From NCBI GenBank assembly GCA_018268935.1, contig JAFDVS010000071.1, positions 94,885 to 158,884 on the forward strand: a stretch of DNA of 64,000 nt. The letters run 5' to 3'. Position 1 is the first letter of the stretch, and each line of letters opens with the position of its first letter. This DNA comes from Acidobacteriota bacterium. Lineage in GTDB: Bacteria > Acidobacteriota > Terriglobia > Bryobacterales > Bryobacteraceae. The notes under the pieces were generated by a model. That model did no database searches. It saw only the letters and a program-made list of their open reading frames with translations, and was not told the DNA's origin. A program made the position numbers and the translations under genes. Positions 25,807 to 34,750 of this stretch are shown piece by piece.

Positions 25807-26921
25807 CGCGCAGACAGTTCGCCGGTGCTACGGGCGTCATCGCCATGGAGCCGCAACTGGTGCGTGGCTCGCAAGCAAACAGCGCCATTCGGATGGGCAT
25901 CATCGGCTGCGGCGATCGTGGGACGGGCGATGCGAAGATCTTCGATCGCGATGACCGTGTGCGCTTCACTGCGATCTGCGATATCCGCGAGGCGCAGATG
26001 GCGCAGTTCGATCAACAGATGACGAAGAAGGGGGCGCGGCGGTTCCAGGATTACCGCGAGCTGCTACAGAGCGATGTGGATGCGGTGCTCATCACGACGC
26101 CTGCCTACATCCATCCGGAGCATGTGGAAGCGGCGGTGCTTGCAGGTAAGCATGTCTACTGCGAGAAGCCCGTGGGTGTGGACGTGGCCGGATGCCGCAG
26201 CATCATCCGCACCGCGGCAAAGGTGAGTGCGAAGCAATGCGTCACGGTAGGCTTTCAATGCCGCTATGGCCCGGGCTATCTGAAGGCCGAGGAGATGATC
26301 CGGAAGAACGTGCTGGGGCCGATCAAGATGGCGCGCAGCAACTGGATCGCATCGACGGGCATCGGCAAACGCAAGCGCATCCCCGCGCCGCCGGAGCGGG
26401 AGAAGCTGGTGAACTGGACCGATTGGCGGCAGTACAGCGGAGACATCATCGTGGAGCAGGACATCCATGGTGTCGATGTCTTGAACTGGTTCATCGGTGC
26501 TGTGCCGGTGAAGGCGCAAGGCACTGGCGGCCGTATCCTGAGGACCTATGGCGACGTGATGGATCACCTCAACGTGACCTACACATATCCGAATGGGGTA
26601 CGGGCGATGCTGGCTGCATCGCAGTTCGGACCCAATGGATACAGGGTGGTGAACGAGAGCTTCATCGCCGCGGAAGGTGTGATCGAGACGACGCGGCAAA
26701 CCCTCTCCATCTACCGCAATGAGAAGGAGCAGACTGTCGAGAAGATTGAGAAGAACATCACCGAGTCGGCCATCGAACAGTTCATCGTGCGAGTGGCTGC
26801 GGGCAAGCCGGAGAACACGCTGGTGCGGTCGGCGGAGTCCGCGTTGACCTGCATTCTGGGGCGCATGGCGATTGATCGCAACCACGATGTGACGTGGAAG
26901 GAGATGATGGCCGAAGGCTAG
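25803..26921 (+). CDS. Gfo/Idh/MocA oxidoreductase, Tat-type leader
   Basis: 372 residues. A short twin-arginine start (MTRRQFAGATGVIAM) precedes the nucleotide-binding domain: MGIIGCGDRGTGD (GxGxxG), VDAVLITTPAYIHPEHVEAA and the EKPVGVD motif containing the conserved lysine. The substrate domain has DIHGVDVLNWF with the family's D-x3-(H/D) pattern. Members oxidise or rearrange sugars with NAD(P). Last gene of the 21572-26921 run; its stop overlaps the convergent next gene by 4 bp. Confidence 0.88.
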   Translation: MTRRQFAGATGVIAMEPQLVRGSQANSAIRMGIIGCGDRGTGDAKIFDRDDRVRFTAICDIREAQMAQFDQQMTKKGARRFQDYRELLQSDVDAVLITTPAYIHPEHVEAAVLAGKHVYCEKPVGVDVAGCRSIIRTAAKVSAKQCVTVGFQCRYGPGYLKAEEMIRKNVLGPIKMARSNWIASTGIGKRKRIPAPPEREKLVNWTDWRQYSGDIIVEQDIHGVDVLNWFIGAVPVKAQGTGGRILRTYGDVMDHLNVTYTYPNGVRAMLAASQFGPNGYRVVNESFIAAEGVIETTRQTLSIYRNEKEQTVEKIEKNITESAIEQFIVRVAAGKPENTLVRSAESALTCILGRMAIDRNHDVTWKEMMAEG

Positions 26922-27547
26922 TAGGGCTTCTTCTCCAGTTCGCCCTTGCGGCGCAGTGTCGGGGCTTTGCGCACGGGCTTGGCGGCTTCCTTCGCTTCGA
27001 CGGCTTTCTTCTCGGCCTTCTCGGCCGGTGTCATCATCTCTTCGCGCTCTTTCTTCTCGCGCTGGTCTTTGGTCATGACGTCTTTGCTGCGGGCCTGTGC
27101 GTCGGTCTGCGCGAGTTCCAGACTGACGGAAGTGTTCTCGATGGCGTTGGAGAGCACGTCTTCATAGCGGGAGAAGTCGCGGGTCTTGGCGCCCTTGATT
27201 TTCTCGAGCTTGGCGAGGAAGTCTTTCTCCGCCTTGGCCACTTCGACGGCGCCGAGATCGATGGGTACCTTGCGGCGAAGGGCATCGTCGGAGACGGTGT
27301 CGATGGCTTCGATGATCTTGTTGTACTCATCGAGTGCTTCGTGGATCATCGCCGAGCGGCCGGCCTTGTCTTTGCTGAGGAACTGCTCGACCATGGCGAT
27401 GCGCTGGCGGGCGAACTTGACGTAGAGCTTGAGGCGGTCGTTGGGCTCCTGCGCTTCGCGGACCTGATCGACTTCGTCGGCGGTGAGGAAGTCTTTTTGC
27501 GCCAGGGCAGGCAGTGCAACGAGCAGAAGAGTAAGCAGCAGCCTCAT
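26918..27547 (-). CDS. Secreted charged coiled-coil protein of unknown function
   Basis: 209 residues from the ATG opening the signal peptide MRLLLTLLLVALPALAQ; the longer upstream frame overlaps the divergent GMC gene. The mature protein is strongly helical and charged, with AKAEKDFLAKLEKIKGAK and a lysine/glutamate-rich C-terminus (EKAEKKAVEAKEAAKP). No known domain recognised. Transcribed divergently from the GMC oxidoreductase with 28 bp between starts. Confidence 0.72.
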   Translation of the reverse strand: MRLLLTLLLVALPALAQKDFLTADEVDQVREAQEPNDRLKLYVKFARQRIAMVEQFLSKDKAGRSAMIHEALDEYNKIIEAIDTVSDDALRRKVPIDLGAVEVAKAEKDFLAKLEKIKGAKTRDFSRYEDVLSNAIENTSVSLELAQTDAQARSKDVMTKDQREKKEREEMMTPAEKAEKKAVEAKEAAKPVRKAPTLRRKGELEKKPY

Positions 27548-27575
27548 ACTACCAAAGCGTGGCATACTGGCCCTA

Positions 27576-29228
27576 ATGCCGCAAGTCGCACCTCGTAGGG
27601 AAACGTTTGACGCCATCGTATTAGGGTCCGGGGCAACCGGGGGATGGGCCGCGAAGAAGCTCAGTGAAGGGGGCATGCGCGTGGCGCTGCTCGAAGCGGG
27701 GCCGAAGATCACGACGGCCGATTACAGTGAGCACAAGCAGTCGTGGCAACTGCCCTCGCTGGGCATGTCGCCGAGCGTCATGAAGGACCGGCCGATACAG
27801 GGCCGCTGCTATGCCTGTACGGAGCACAACTACAAGTGGTTCGTGAACGACGTGGAGAACCCGTATGTGCAGGACAAGCCCTTTATGTGGATCCGGCAGC
27901 GGGTGCTGGGCGGGCGGTCGCTGAGCTGGGGGCGGCAGAGCTACCGGCACGGCGATATCGACTTCAAGGCCGCTTCGCGCGATGGGTATGGCGACGACTG
28001 GCCGATCTCCTACGCCGATCTGAAGCCGTACTACGAAGAGGTGGAGAAATACGTCGGCATCAGCGGGATGGAAGAAGGCTTAGAACAATTACCGGATAGT
28101 TTGTTTTTGCCTCCGATGGATATGACTTGCGGGGAGCTGTCGCTGCGGCATGCGGTGAAGGCGAAGCTTGGGCGGACGGTGACCATCGGGCGGACGGCGA
28201 TTCTGACCAAGGCTCACAATGGCCGCGCGGCCTGTCATTACTGCGGACCGTGCGAGCGCGGGTGCGTGACGCACTCTTACTTTGCGAGCCCGTTCACGAC
28301 GGTGGCCGATGCTTTGAAGACGGGCCGCACGACTTTGATTACCGATGCCGTGGGTAGCCACGTGGTGATGAAGGATGGCAAGGCCGCCGGGATTGCCTAT
28401 ATCGACCGTGTGTCGCGGCAGCCCCGGGAAGCGATGGCGAAGGTGGTGGTGCTGTGCGCTTCGACGCTCGAATCGACGCGGCTGCTGCTCAATTCGGGCA
28501 TCTGCAATTCGAGCGGAGCGCTGGGCAAGTACCTGATGGACCACATCTATCAGGGCGGGGCATCGGGCATCATGCCGACGCTGGAGGCGAAGCCCTGGGC
28601 AGGCATGCCGCGCCGGCCCAACGGCATCTACATTCCACGCTTCCGGAACATCAAGGAGAAGGAGACGAACGGGTTCATCCGCGGGTACGGGTATCAGGGG
28701 GGAAGCAGCCCGTCGTTCAGCATGGGGGCTCCGGGGTTTGGCGCAAGCTACAAGGACGCCGTGCGAAAAGGATTTTGGGGTATTAATATCTCTTTGTGGG
28801 GAGAGTGCCTGGCCCGCAAAGAGAACTTCGTCGAAATCGACAGGAACAAGCTGGACGCCTGGGGCATCCCCGCGTTGCGCATTTCGGCCGAGTGGGGCGA
28901 TAACGAGAAGAAACTGTGGCACGACGGCCGCGAGCAGGCGGTGGAAATGCTGAAGGCGGCGGGGGCGGCCAACGTTTCGATGACGGGCCAGTTCTCCATT
29001 CCCGGCTTCTGTATTCACGAAGTGGGCACCGCGCGTATGGGCAACGACCGCAAGACGAGCGTGTTGAACAAGTACAACCAGGCGCACGATGTGGAGAACA
29101 TCTTCGTCACCGATGGCGCGGCCTGGGTATCGAGCGGATGCCAGAACCCGACGCTGACAATGATGGCGATCACGGTGCGGGCCTGCGACTACATTCTGCG
29201 CGAGTACTCGAAGCAGATGAAGGCGTAA
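27576..29228 (+). CDS. GMC family oxidoreductase
   Basis: 550 residues starting at the ATG that gives MPQVAPRRETFDAIVLGSG; the FAD-binding GSGATGG is at 18-24, followed by LLEAGPK. Mid-protein CHYCGPCERGC is a cysteine cluster seen in the gluconate 2-dehydrogenase/fructose dehydrogenase-like subgroup. The C-terminal GMC_oxred_C region has HEVGTARMGND and the final GCQNPTLTMMAI. Such enzymes oxidise sugar alcohols or sugars, usually with a cytochrome or small partner subunit; neither is encoded alongside. No clear leader peptide. Confidence 0.92.
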   Translation: MPQVAPRRETFDAIVLGSGATGGWAAKKLSEGGMRVALLEAGPKITTADYSEHKQSWQLPSLGMSPSVMKDRPIQGRCYACTEHNYKWFVNDVENPYVQDKPFMWIRQRVLGGRSLSWGRQSYRHGDIDFKAASRDGYGDDWPISYADLKPYYEEVEKYVGISGMEEGLEQLPDSLFLPPMDMTCGELSLRHAVKAKLGRTVTIGRTAILTKAHNGRAACHYCGPCERGCVTHSYFASPFTTVADALKTGRTTLITDAVGSHVVMKDGKAAGIAYIDRVSRQPREAMAKVVVLCASTLESTRLLLNSGICNSSGALGKYLMDHIYQGGASGIMPTLEAKPWAGMPRRPNGIYIPRFRNIKEKETNGFIRGYGYQGGSSPSFSMGAPGFGASYKDAVRKGFWGINISLWGECLARKENFVEIDRNKLDAWGIPALRISAEWGDNEKKLWHDGREQAVEMLKAAGAANVSMTGQFSIPGFCIHEVGTARMGNDRKTSVLNKYNQAHDVENIFVTDGAAWVSSGCQNPTLTMMAITVRACDYILREYSKQMKA

Positions 29229-29251
29229 GGCGCGATTCGCTATCCTGAAAT

Positions 29252-29965
29252 TTGCGACTCGGAAGTACTCAGATTGCATTGCTATGCCTTTCGGCGGCCA
29301 GTGCCGCGGATTGGAGCAGCAAGCCTTTTCCCAATTGGAAAGACGATACGGTTCTGCGGTTGCTGACCGATTCGCCGTGGGCCAATCCGCGTACGGTGAA
29401 GCTGGAATGGCGGAAGCCCGAGGACCTGCCGCCCGTTACGTATAAGGACGTTCCAGGGGCGGACCATTCGCGCCAAATCCCGGTGGGCAGTCCGGTTGGC
29501 GGCATCGGGGGAAAGCCACGGGAGACGCTGCCCGATCGAGCGGATGTGATCTTCCGATGGGCCAGCGCGTTGCCTGTGCGGCATGCCAAGGCGCTGTATC
29601 AATTGCGCGATGAGAAGCTGCCTCCGGGCCGGTTGAATGGGCTGATTGGTGCTCCCGAAGAAGACTACGTGTTGGAAGTGTTCGGGCTGCCTGTGGTGAT
29701 GGCGCATCGTGGTACGGGGAGCATTGAATCGATCTTCCGGCAGGGCACTACGCTGCGAACGAGGTCGGGGCGGACGCTGCGCCCGGTGAAGACTGAGGCT
29801 GTTGTTTCGGCTAACGAGATGACGGTGCGGATCCATTTTTCGCGGGCAAACCCGCTGACGGTGAAGGATGGCGAGATCGAGATCAGCGGTGACGCCCAGG
29901 TGATGGAGTTCAAGGAAAAGTTCAAGCTTTCGGCCATGCAGTATCAGGGCCACCTGGAGCTGTAG
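29252..29965 (+). CDS. Secreted protein with SPWA motif, paralogue of 10400-11161
   Basis: 237 residues from a TTG start; no in-frame ATG or GTG precedes it. Signal peptide ALLCLSAASAA, then W-x-x-K-P-x5-W and LTDSPWA, matching the N-terminal motif of the Gly/Met-rich protein at 10400. The C-terminal half (RTLRPVKTEAVVSANEMTVRIHFSR..., FKEKFKLSAMQYQGHLEL) also parallels that protein's end, while the Gly/Met linker is missing. Function unknown. Lies 23 bp after the GMC gene, probably in one transcript with it and the beta-helix gene. Confidence 0.7.
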   Translation: MRLGSTQIALLCLSAASAADWSSKPFPNWKDDTVLRLLTDSPWANPRTVKLEWRKPEDLPPVTYKDVPGADHSRQIPVGSPVGGIGGKPRETLPDRADVIFRWASALPVRHAKALYQLRDEKLPPGRLNGLIGAPEEDYVLEVFGLPVVMAHRGTGSIESIFRQGTTLRTRSGRTLRPVKTEAVVSANEMTVRIHFSRANPLTVKDGEIEISGDAQVMEFKEKFKLSAMQYQGHLEL

Positions 29966-29968
29966 ATT

Positions 29969-31600
29969 GTGTTGCTTCGAATTGCTTTGATGTTGACGGC
30001 ATCCTGCGGGTTGGCGCAGGAACCGTGGCGATCGGCGTTGTATCCCGAGGATTGGACTCCCTCGTTTCGCGATGCGCAAGGGCGCTTTCTGCATGACTTC
30101 AGCTATGCGGGGTACGAGCGCGGGGAAGTGCCGGTACCGGATGTTGCGGGCAGGATTGTCGATGTTGTGGCTGAGTTTCAGGCCGATCCTTCCGGGGCTT
30201 CGGACAGCACTGCACAGATTCAGGCCGCGCTCGATGCAGTGGGCAGCAGCGGCGGCGGGGTTGTCTATCTGCCCGCGGGTTTGTACCGGGTTGCGCCTCG
30301 CGGCAATGATGCCTTTGCGTTGTGGATGAAATACGACCACGTCGTGTTGCGCGGCGCTGGAGCCGGCGTCACGTTTCTGCACAACAGCACGGCGGCGATG
30401 CGAGGGAAAGAGATTATCCGCGTGGCTCCGCTGGGTGGCGGGACTTGGACCACGGTGATCGCCAATAGCACGGTGACGATCGTGGAGGATTATCCTGAGC
30501 CCACGCTGCAGTTGAAGGTGCGCGATACGGCGAGCCTGAAAGCCGGTGACTGGATCCTTGTGCGGAGCGATGCTTCGAATGAGTTCATTGCCGAGCATCA
30601 GATGACGAACTGGTGGACGCCGGCGCGGCAGACGGGCCCGATCTTCTACCGGCAGGTGGTGGCTGTGGATGCCGATGCCCGGGTGATTACGCTGGATGCT
30701 CCGACGCGGTATGCGCTGCGTATGCGGGACAATGCGCGGGTGTACAAGACGCGGGCACAGGTTCAGGGTGTGGGGCTTGAGGATTTCTCCATTGGCGGCA
30801 CTGAGAGTGTGCTTTCGGGCTTTGGCGAAGAGGATTACAGCACGCAGGGCACGGGCGCTTATGAAGTACATGGAGCGCACGCGGTGGCTTTCCGGCAGGC
30901 TCTGTTTGGATGGATGCGGCGAGTGACTACGTTCCAGCCGGAAGGGAATGCCCGCGGGTATCACCTGGTTTCGAATGGCGTGCTGTTGAATCAGACGCGG
31001 GGCATCACGGTGGAGGATTCGACATTTGAGAAGCCGCAGTATCGCGGCGGCGGCGGCAATGGTTACGGGTTCACTTTGTCGGGGAATGAGAATCTGCTGC
31101 GGAACCTGACGGCGGTGGCGCAACGGCACAGCTTCGACTTCAAGTCGATGGCTGGTTCGGGGAATGTGATTGCGTCGTGCCGGAGTGTGAATCCATCGCT
31201 TGCTTCGGATTATCATATGCACCTTTCGATGGCGAACCTGTGGGACAACGTGTCGCTCAACGGCGATTACGCGGATGCCACTGTGCGGCCTTATGGGACG
31301 CCGGATTATCACGGGGTGACCACGACGCAGTCGGTGTTTTGGAATACCGAAGGCGTGCGGTATATGACGGGGCGCGCTTACCTGATCAATTCCCAGCAAT
31401 TCGGCTGGGGGTATGTGATTGGCACTCGTGGGAATGCTTCTGCTGTGCGGACTGCGCCGTATGCATTCCGGTATACGAGTCCGGTGGTTAGTTCAGTGGA
31501 TACGGCCCCCGAGGATTTTGTCGAGGGTGTGGGTTCTGGCGACCGGTTAGAGCCTTGGTCTTTGTATGAAGATCAGTTGGCTCGGCGATTAGCGCGGTGA
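29969..31600 (+). CDS. Secreted right-handed beta-helix protein (pectate-lyase-3-like)
   Basis: 543 residues from a GTG 3 bp after the previous stop. Signal peptide to about 16 (LMLTASCGLAQ). Residues 70-140 carry the pectate-lyase-superfamily N-cap (FQADPSGASDSTAQIQAALDA, GGGVVYLPAGLY); the remainder is parallel beta-helix with NENLLRNLTAVAQRHSFDF. Such proteins bind or cleave acidic polysaccharides; catalytic residues were not identified, so lyase activity is only possible. Ends 12 bp into the convergent PQQ gene. Confidence 0.82.
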   Translation: MLLRIALMLTASCGLAQEPWRSALYPEDWTPSFRDAQGRFLHDFSYAGYERGEVPVPDVAGRIVDVVAEFQADPSGASDSTAQIQAALDAVGSSGGGVVYLPAGLYRVAPRGNDAFALWMKYDHVVLRGAGAGVTFLHNSTAAMRGKEIIRVAPLGGGTWTTVIANSTVTIVEDYPEPTLQLKVRDTASLKAGDWILVRSDASNEFIAEHQMTNWWTPARQTGPIFYRQVVAVDADARVITLDAPTRYALRMRDNARVYKTRAQVQGVGLEDFSIGGTESVLSGFGEEDYSTQGTGAYEVHGAHAVAFRQALFGWMRRVTTFQPEGNARGYHLVSNGVLLNQTRGITVEDSTFEKPQYRGGGGNGYGFTLSGNENLLRNLTAVAQRHSFDFKSMAGSGNVIASCRSVNPSLASDYHMHLSMANLWDNVSLNGDYADATVRPYGTPDYHGVTTTQSVFWNTEGVRYMTGRAYLINSQQFGWGYVIGTRGNASAVRTAPYAFRYTSPVVSSVDTAPEDFVEGVGSGDRLEPWSLYEDQLARRLAR

Positions 31601-32944
31601 TCCGAAGCGGTAGATGGCTGCATCCGTGCGGACGTAGATGTTGCCTTCGCTTAGTGCCGGCGTGGCGAAGATGGGTTCGGCGAGGTCGTTGACCTGGAGG
31701 ATCTCCCAATCGCCGGCGGACCGGAGTACGGAGACTTTGCCGTCTTCGGAGCCGAAATAGACGCGGCCTTCGGCGGATACGGGCGATGACGAATAGCCGC
31801 TGATGGCTCCGGTGAGGCGTGCGGTTTTGAGGACTTTGCCGGTGGCGGCATCGTAGGAAGTGAGAATGCCTCCGTTCTTGACGACGTAGAGGACATCGCC
31901 AACAAGGATAGATGTGGGGATGACTCCGTTGAAGCCTTTTTCGGCTCGCCAGACTTCGGTGGCTTCGACGCCAGTGGCCGTGTTCTTGAGGCGCAGTGCG
32001 GTGAGAGCAGTGGGGCCGCCGACTGCACGCTGTTTCTCGTCCCATTCGTCTTCGGTGATGATCATGTCTTTGTTGCCGGAGAATTTGGCGATGCCGTGGA
32101 GGAACGGGTCGTCGAGGTATTCGTCGGGGGATAATTTGCCGTCTGAGTTCTTGTCCAGTTTCGAAGTGCGAGTGGAGAAGGGCTGCGGGTCGCCGCCGTA
32201 GCCGAAGACGTAGAGCATATCGCCATGGATGATGGGGCTGCCGACGATTGCGGCGCCGAGATTGCGAAGCGTCGAAACGCGTTTGCCGTTGGGTGTGTAG
32301 GCTCCGAACTGGCCGCGGCTGACCGTGATGAGGTGGGTTTGAAACGCCAGCGGCGTGCCCCAGCCTTCGGCTTCTTCGCGCGCGGTTTTCCAGCGGATTT
32401 CGCCGTTTTTGCGATCAAAGGCGGCGATGTAGGAGTCGTATAACTGGTCGGCGACAAAGACGACGTGGTCGCCGAACAGGATGGGAGAAGCGCCCGCTCC
32501 CATGGAGTTGTTGAAGGGGCCGAGGGGAACGCGCCAGCGCTCGCGGCCGGTGATGTCGTAGGACACCATGCCGAAGTCTTTGAAAAACGCGTAGACGTTT
32601 TCGCCGTCGGTGGCTGGGGTGATGGCCGCGGGGTGATTCAGGCGGTTGTGGATTTCGGTGCGAGCGCGGGGGACCGATTGTTCCCAGAGACGCTTGCCGG
32701 TGGCGCGGTCGAAGCATTCGGTGTAGAGCTTGCCGTCTTCGTAGGAGGTGAGGAAGATGTGCTTCTTTGTGAGGACCGGCGATGACTTGCCGGGACGCAC
32801 GGGCGTCCGCCAGACGAGGTTCTTCGTTGGGCCGAACTCAATGGGGTAGCCTTTGCCGGGGGCGATGCCCGAACCGTTAGGGCCGCGGAAGCGGGACCAA
32901 TCCTCCGCCAGCAGGGTGGCGGTGAGAAGCAGCAGAAAGCTCAT
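31589..32944 (-). CDS. Secreted PQQ-like beta-propeller with embedded EF-hand
   Basis: 451 residues from the ATG opening MSFLLLLTATLLAEDW; the frame stays open far upstream to 34726, but that part overlaps other genes and reads as non-protein. Propeller strands recur (RATGKRLWEQ, RKNGEIRWK, AATGKVLKTARL). Between blades, residues 264-275 form a complete EF-hand loop, D-K-N-S-D-G-K-L-S-P-D-E, followed by a degenerate second copy near 288-300. Periplasmic or secreted calcium-stabilised scaffold is likely; PQQ binding or enzyme activity is not shown. Follows the small monooxygenase-fold gene by 5 bp. Confidence 0.85.
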   Translation of the reverse strand: MSFLLLLTATLLAEDWSRFRGPNGSGIAPGKGYPIEFGPTKNLVWRTPVRPGKSSPVLTKKHIFLTSYEDGKLYTECFDRATGKRLWEQSVPRARTEIHNRLNHPAAITPATDGENVYAFFKDFGMVSYDITGRERWRVPLGPFNNSMGAGASPILFGDHVVFVADQLYDSYIAAFDRKNGEIRWKTAREEAEGWGTPLAFQTHLITVSRGQFGAYTPNGKRVSTLRNLGAAIVGSPIIHGDMLYVFGYGGDPQPFSTRTSKLDKNSDGKLSPDEYLDDPFLHGIAKFSGNKDMIITEDEWDEKQRAVGGPTALTALRLKNTATGVEATEVWRAEKGFNGVIPTSILVGDVLYVVKNGGILTSYDAATGKVLKTARLTGAISGYSSSPVSAEGRVYFGSEDGKVSVLRSAGDWEILQVNDLAEPIFATPALSEGNIYVRTDAAIYRFGSPR

Positions 32945-32949
32945 TCCGG

Positions 32950-33333
32950 CTATTGTATGTCGTACAGGACGGCGGAAAATTTCTTGCCGGTGAGATTCTT
33001 TTCGATGGTGGGCCAGGCGCGCTGATGGTCGTCGTTGGCGACCCACTTGAGGCGCTGCTCTTCCGTTTGAAAACTGATGAGGAGGCGCCAATTGGATTTG
33101 GGCGCATCGCCTTTGGGCGTGCTGCGGAGTTTGAGCAGCTTGACGTCTACGAAGCCGGGTTGGCGGCTGATGGTTGGTTTGAAGATGGTTTTGAAGTTCT
33201 TCACCAACTCGGCTTCTTTTGCCGGATCGACTTCGAGTTCGACGTGGAGTTGAATAGGTTCGGCCATGGCGCTTTCTCCGTGGGTGGCTGCCGCCGCGGC
33301 GGCGATAACCTGCAGCGATGTTCTGCGGTTCAT
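32950..33333 (-). CDS. Exported antibiotic-biosynthesis-monooxygenase-fold protein
   Basis: 127 residues with a leader resembling a degenerate Tat signal (MNRRTSLQVIAAAAAATHG). The body is a ferredoxin-like ABM domain: QLHVELEVDPAKEAELVKNF, then SRQPGFVDVKLLKL and WRLLISFQTEEQRLKWV. ABM proteins are dimeric small monooxygenases or heme-handling proteins; no cofactor residues can be assigned. Immediately upstream of the PQQ propeller gene and likely its operon partner. Divergent from the GH88-like gene. Confidence 0.8.
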   Translation of the reverse strand: MNRRTSLQVIAAAAAATHGESAMAEPIQLHVELEVDPAKEAELVKNFKTIFKPTISRQPGFVDVKLLKLRSTPKGDAPKSNWRLLISFQTEEQRLKWVANDDHQRAWPTIEKNLTGKKFSAVLYDIQ

Positions 33334-33379
33334 AAGTTTTCGATTGTATCAGGGTGGGTACAATAAAGATTCGTCCCCC

Positions 33380-34735
33380 ATGCAAATTGATTCCCAATTG
33401 ACGGCCCAGGCGCTGCTCGCGCGCCTCCATGATGTGTTTGAGCAGGCGGCGGTGAAGATTCGATCGCTCGATCGCGGATGGAGTGCGTCGGCAGGCTCGC
33501 CGGTGTTCACGGTGAACGGCAAGTACACGAGCCGCGGATGGACGGAATGGACGCAGGGCTTTCAGTTCGGATCGGCGGTCTTGCAGTTCGATGCCACGGG
33601 CGATGCTTCGTTTCTCGAAATGGGGCGTGAGCGCACGGTGGCGGTGATGGCTCCTCATATTACGCATGTCGGCGTGCACGATCACGGGTTCAACAATGTC
33701 AGCACGTACGGCAATCTGCTGCGGCTGCTGTGTGAGGGGCGGATTGAGGGCGGAACTTGGGAACGCCACTTTTACGAACTGGCGTTGAAGTGTTCTGGCG
33801 CCGTGCAGGCGGCACGTTGGACGCCGGTGAAGGATGGCGGGTTCATTCATTCGTTCAATGGGCCGCATTCGTTGTTTGTGGATACGATCCGGACGGTGCG
33901 CGCGCTGGCTTGCGGGCATCGATTGGGGCACGCGCTGTTGGGGGAGAATGACCGGCGGTTTTCGCTGCTCGACCGGTTGTTGCAGCATGCGCAGGCGACG
34001 GCGATGTACTCGGTTTACTATGGCGAAGGGCGGGATGCTTACGATATTCGCGGGCGCGTGGCGCATGAGAGCGTGTTCAACACGAACGATGGGAACTATC
34101 GTTGTCCGAACTCGCAGCAGGGGTATTCGCCGTTCAGCACGTGGACTCGCGGGCTGGCTTGGGCGATGCTTGGGTTCGCTGAGGAATTGGAGTTTTTGGA
34201 GACCGTGGCTGATGGGGAGTTGGCGGCCCATGGCGGCCGGGCCGCTGTGGTCGGCTGGATGCAGCGGGCGGCTGAGGCCACTTGCGATTTCTATATTGAG
34301 AACTCGACCACGGATGGGGTGGTGTATTGGGACACGGGTGCTCCGGGGCTGGAGAAGATGGGCGACTGGCGAGGCAAGGCGGGGGATCCGTTCAACGCGC
34401 ATGAGCCGGTGGATTCGTCGGCATCGGCGATTGCGGCGCAGGGACTGCTGCGGTTGGGACGGTATACGGGCAATGCGCGGTATTGGCAGGCAGGTTTGAG
34501 CGTGGCCCGGACATTGTGCGCGGAGCCCTATTTGAGCAGGGATGCCGGGCATCAGGGTCTGCTGCTGCATGCGGTTTATCACCGGCCGAATGGTTGGGAC
34601 GCAGTTCCGGCGGGCGGTTCCGTGCCGGCCGGCGAGTCGTGCATGTGGGGAGACTACCACCTGCTGGAACTGGCGCTTTATCTGCTGCGCGTGGCCGAGG
34701 AGAAGCCGTATTTGACGTTCTGGCATCCGGTGTAA
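33380..34735 (+). CDS. GH88-like unsaturated glucuronyl hydrolase
   Basis: 451 residues, alpha/alpha-barrel. The start is the ATG at 33380 giving MQIDSQLTAQALLARL; upstream codons in frame overlap the divergent gene. Family-type segments are TRGLAWAMLGFAEEL, VYWDTGAP, EPVDSSASAIAAQGLLRLG and ESCMWGDYHLLELAL, the last two matching GH88 and its catalytic acidic positions (D of PVDSSA, D of WGDY). GH88 enzymes hydrolyse unsaturated glucuronyl ends left by polysaccharide lyases, which fits the beta-helix protein nearby. No signal peptide seen. Confidence 0.86.
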   Translation: MQIDSQLTAQALLARLHDVFEQAAVKIRSLDRGWSASAGSPVFTVNGKYTSRGWTEWTQGFQFGSAVLQFDATGDASFLEMGRERTVAVMAPHITHVGVHDHGFNNVSTYGNLLRLLCEGRIEGGTWERHFYELALKCSGAVQAARWTPVKDGGFIHSFNGPHSLFVDTIRTVRALACGHRLGHALLGENDRRFSLLDRLLQHAQATAMYSVYYGEGRDAYDIRGRVAHESVFNTNDGNYRCPNSQQGYSPFSTWTRGLAWAMLGFAEELEFLETVADGELAAHGGRAAVVGWMQRAAEATCDFYIENSTTDGVVYWDTGAPGLEKMGDWRGKAGDPFNAHEPVDSSASAIAAQGLLRLGRYTGNARYWQAGLSVARTLCAEPYLSRDAGHQGLLLHAVYHRPNGWDAVPAGGSVPAGESCMWGDYHLLELALYLLRVAEEKPYLTFWHPV

Positions 34736-34750
34736 AGATCTGTAAAGTGG

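Noticed and set aside
31589..34726. A 1,045-codon open frame on the minus strand
   Set aside because: Only the last 451 codons (from 32944) read as protein with a signal peptide. The upstream part is Arg/Pro/His-rich text antisense to the GH88-like gene, as expected in GC-rich DNA.
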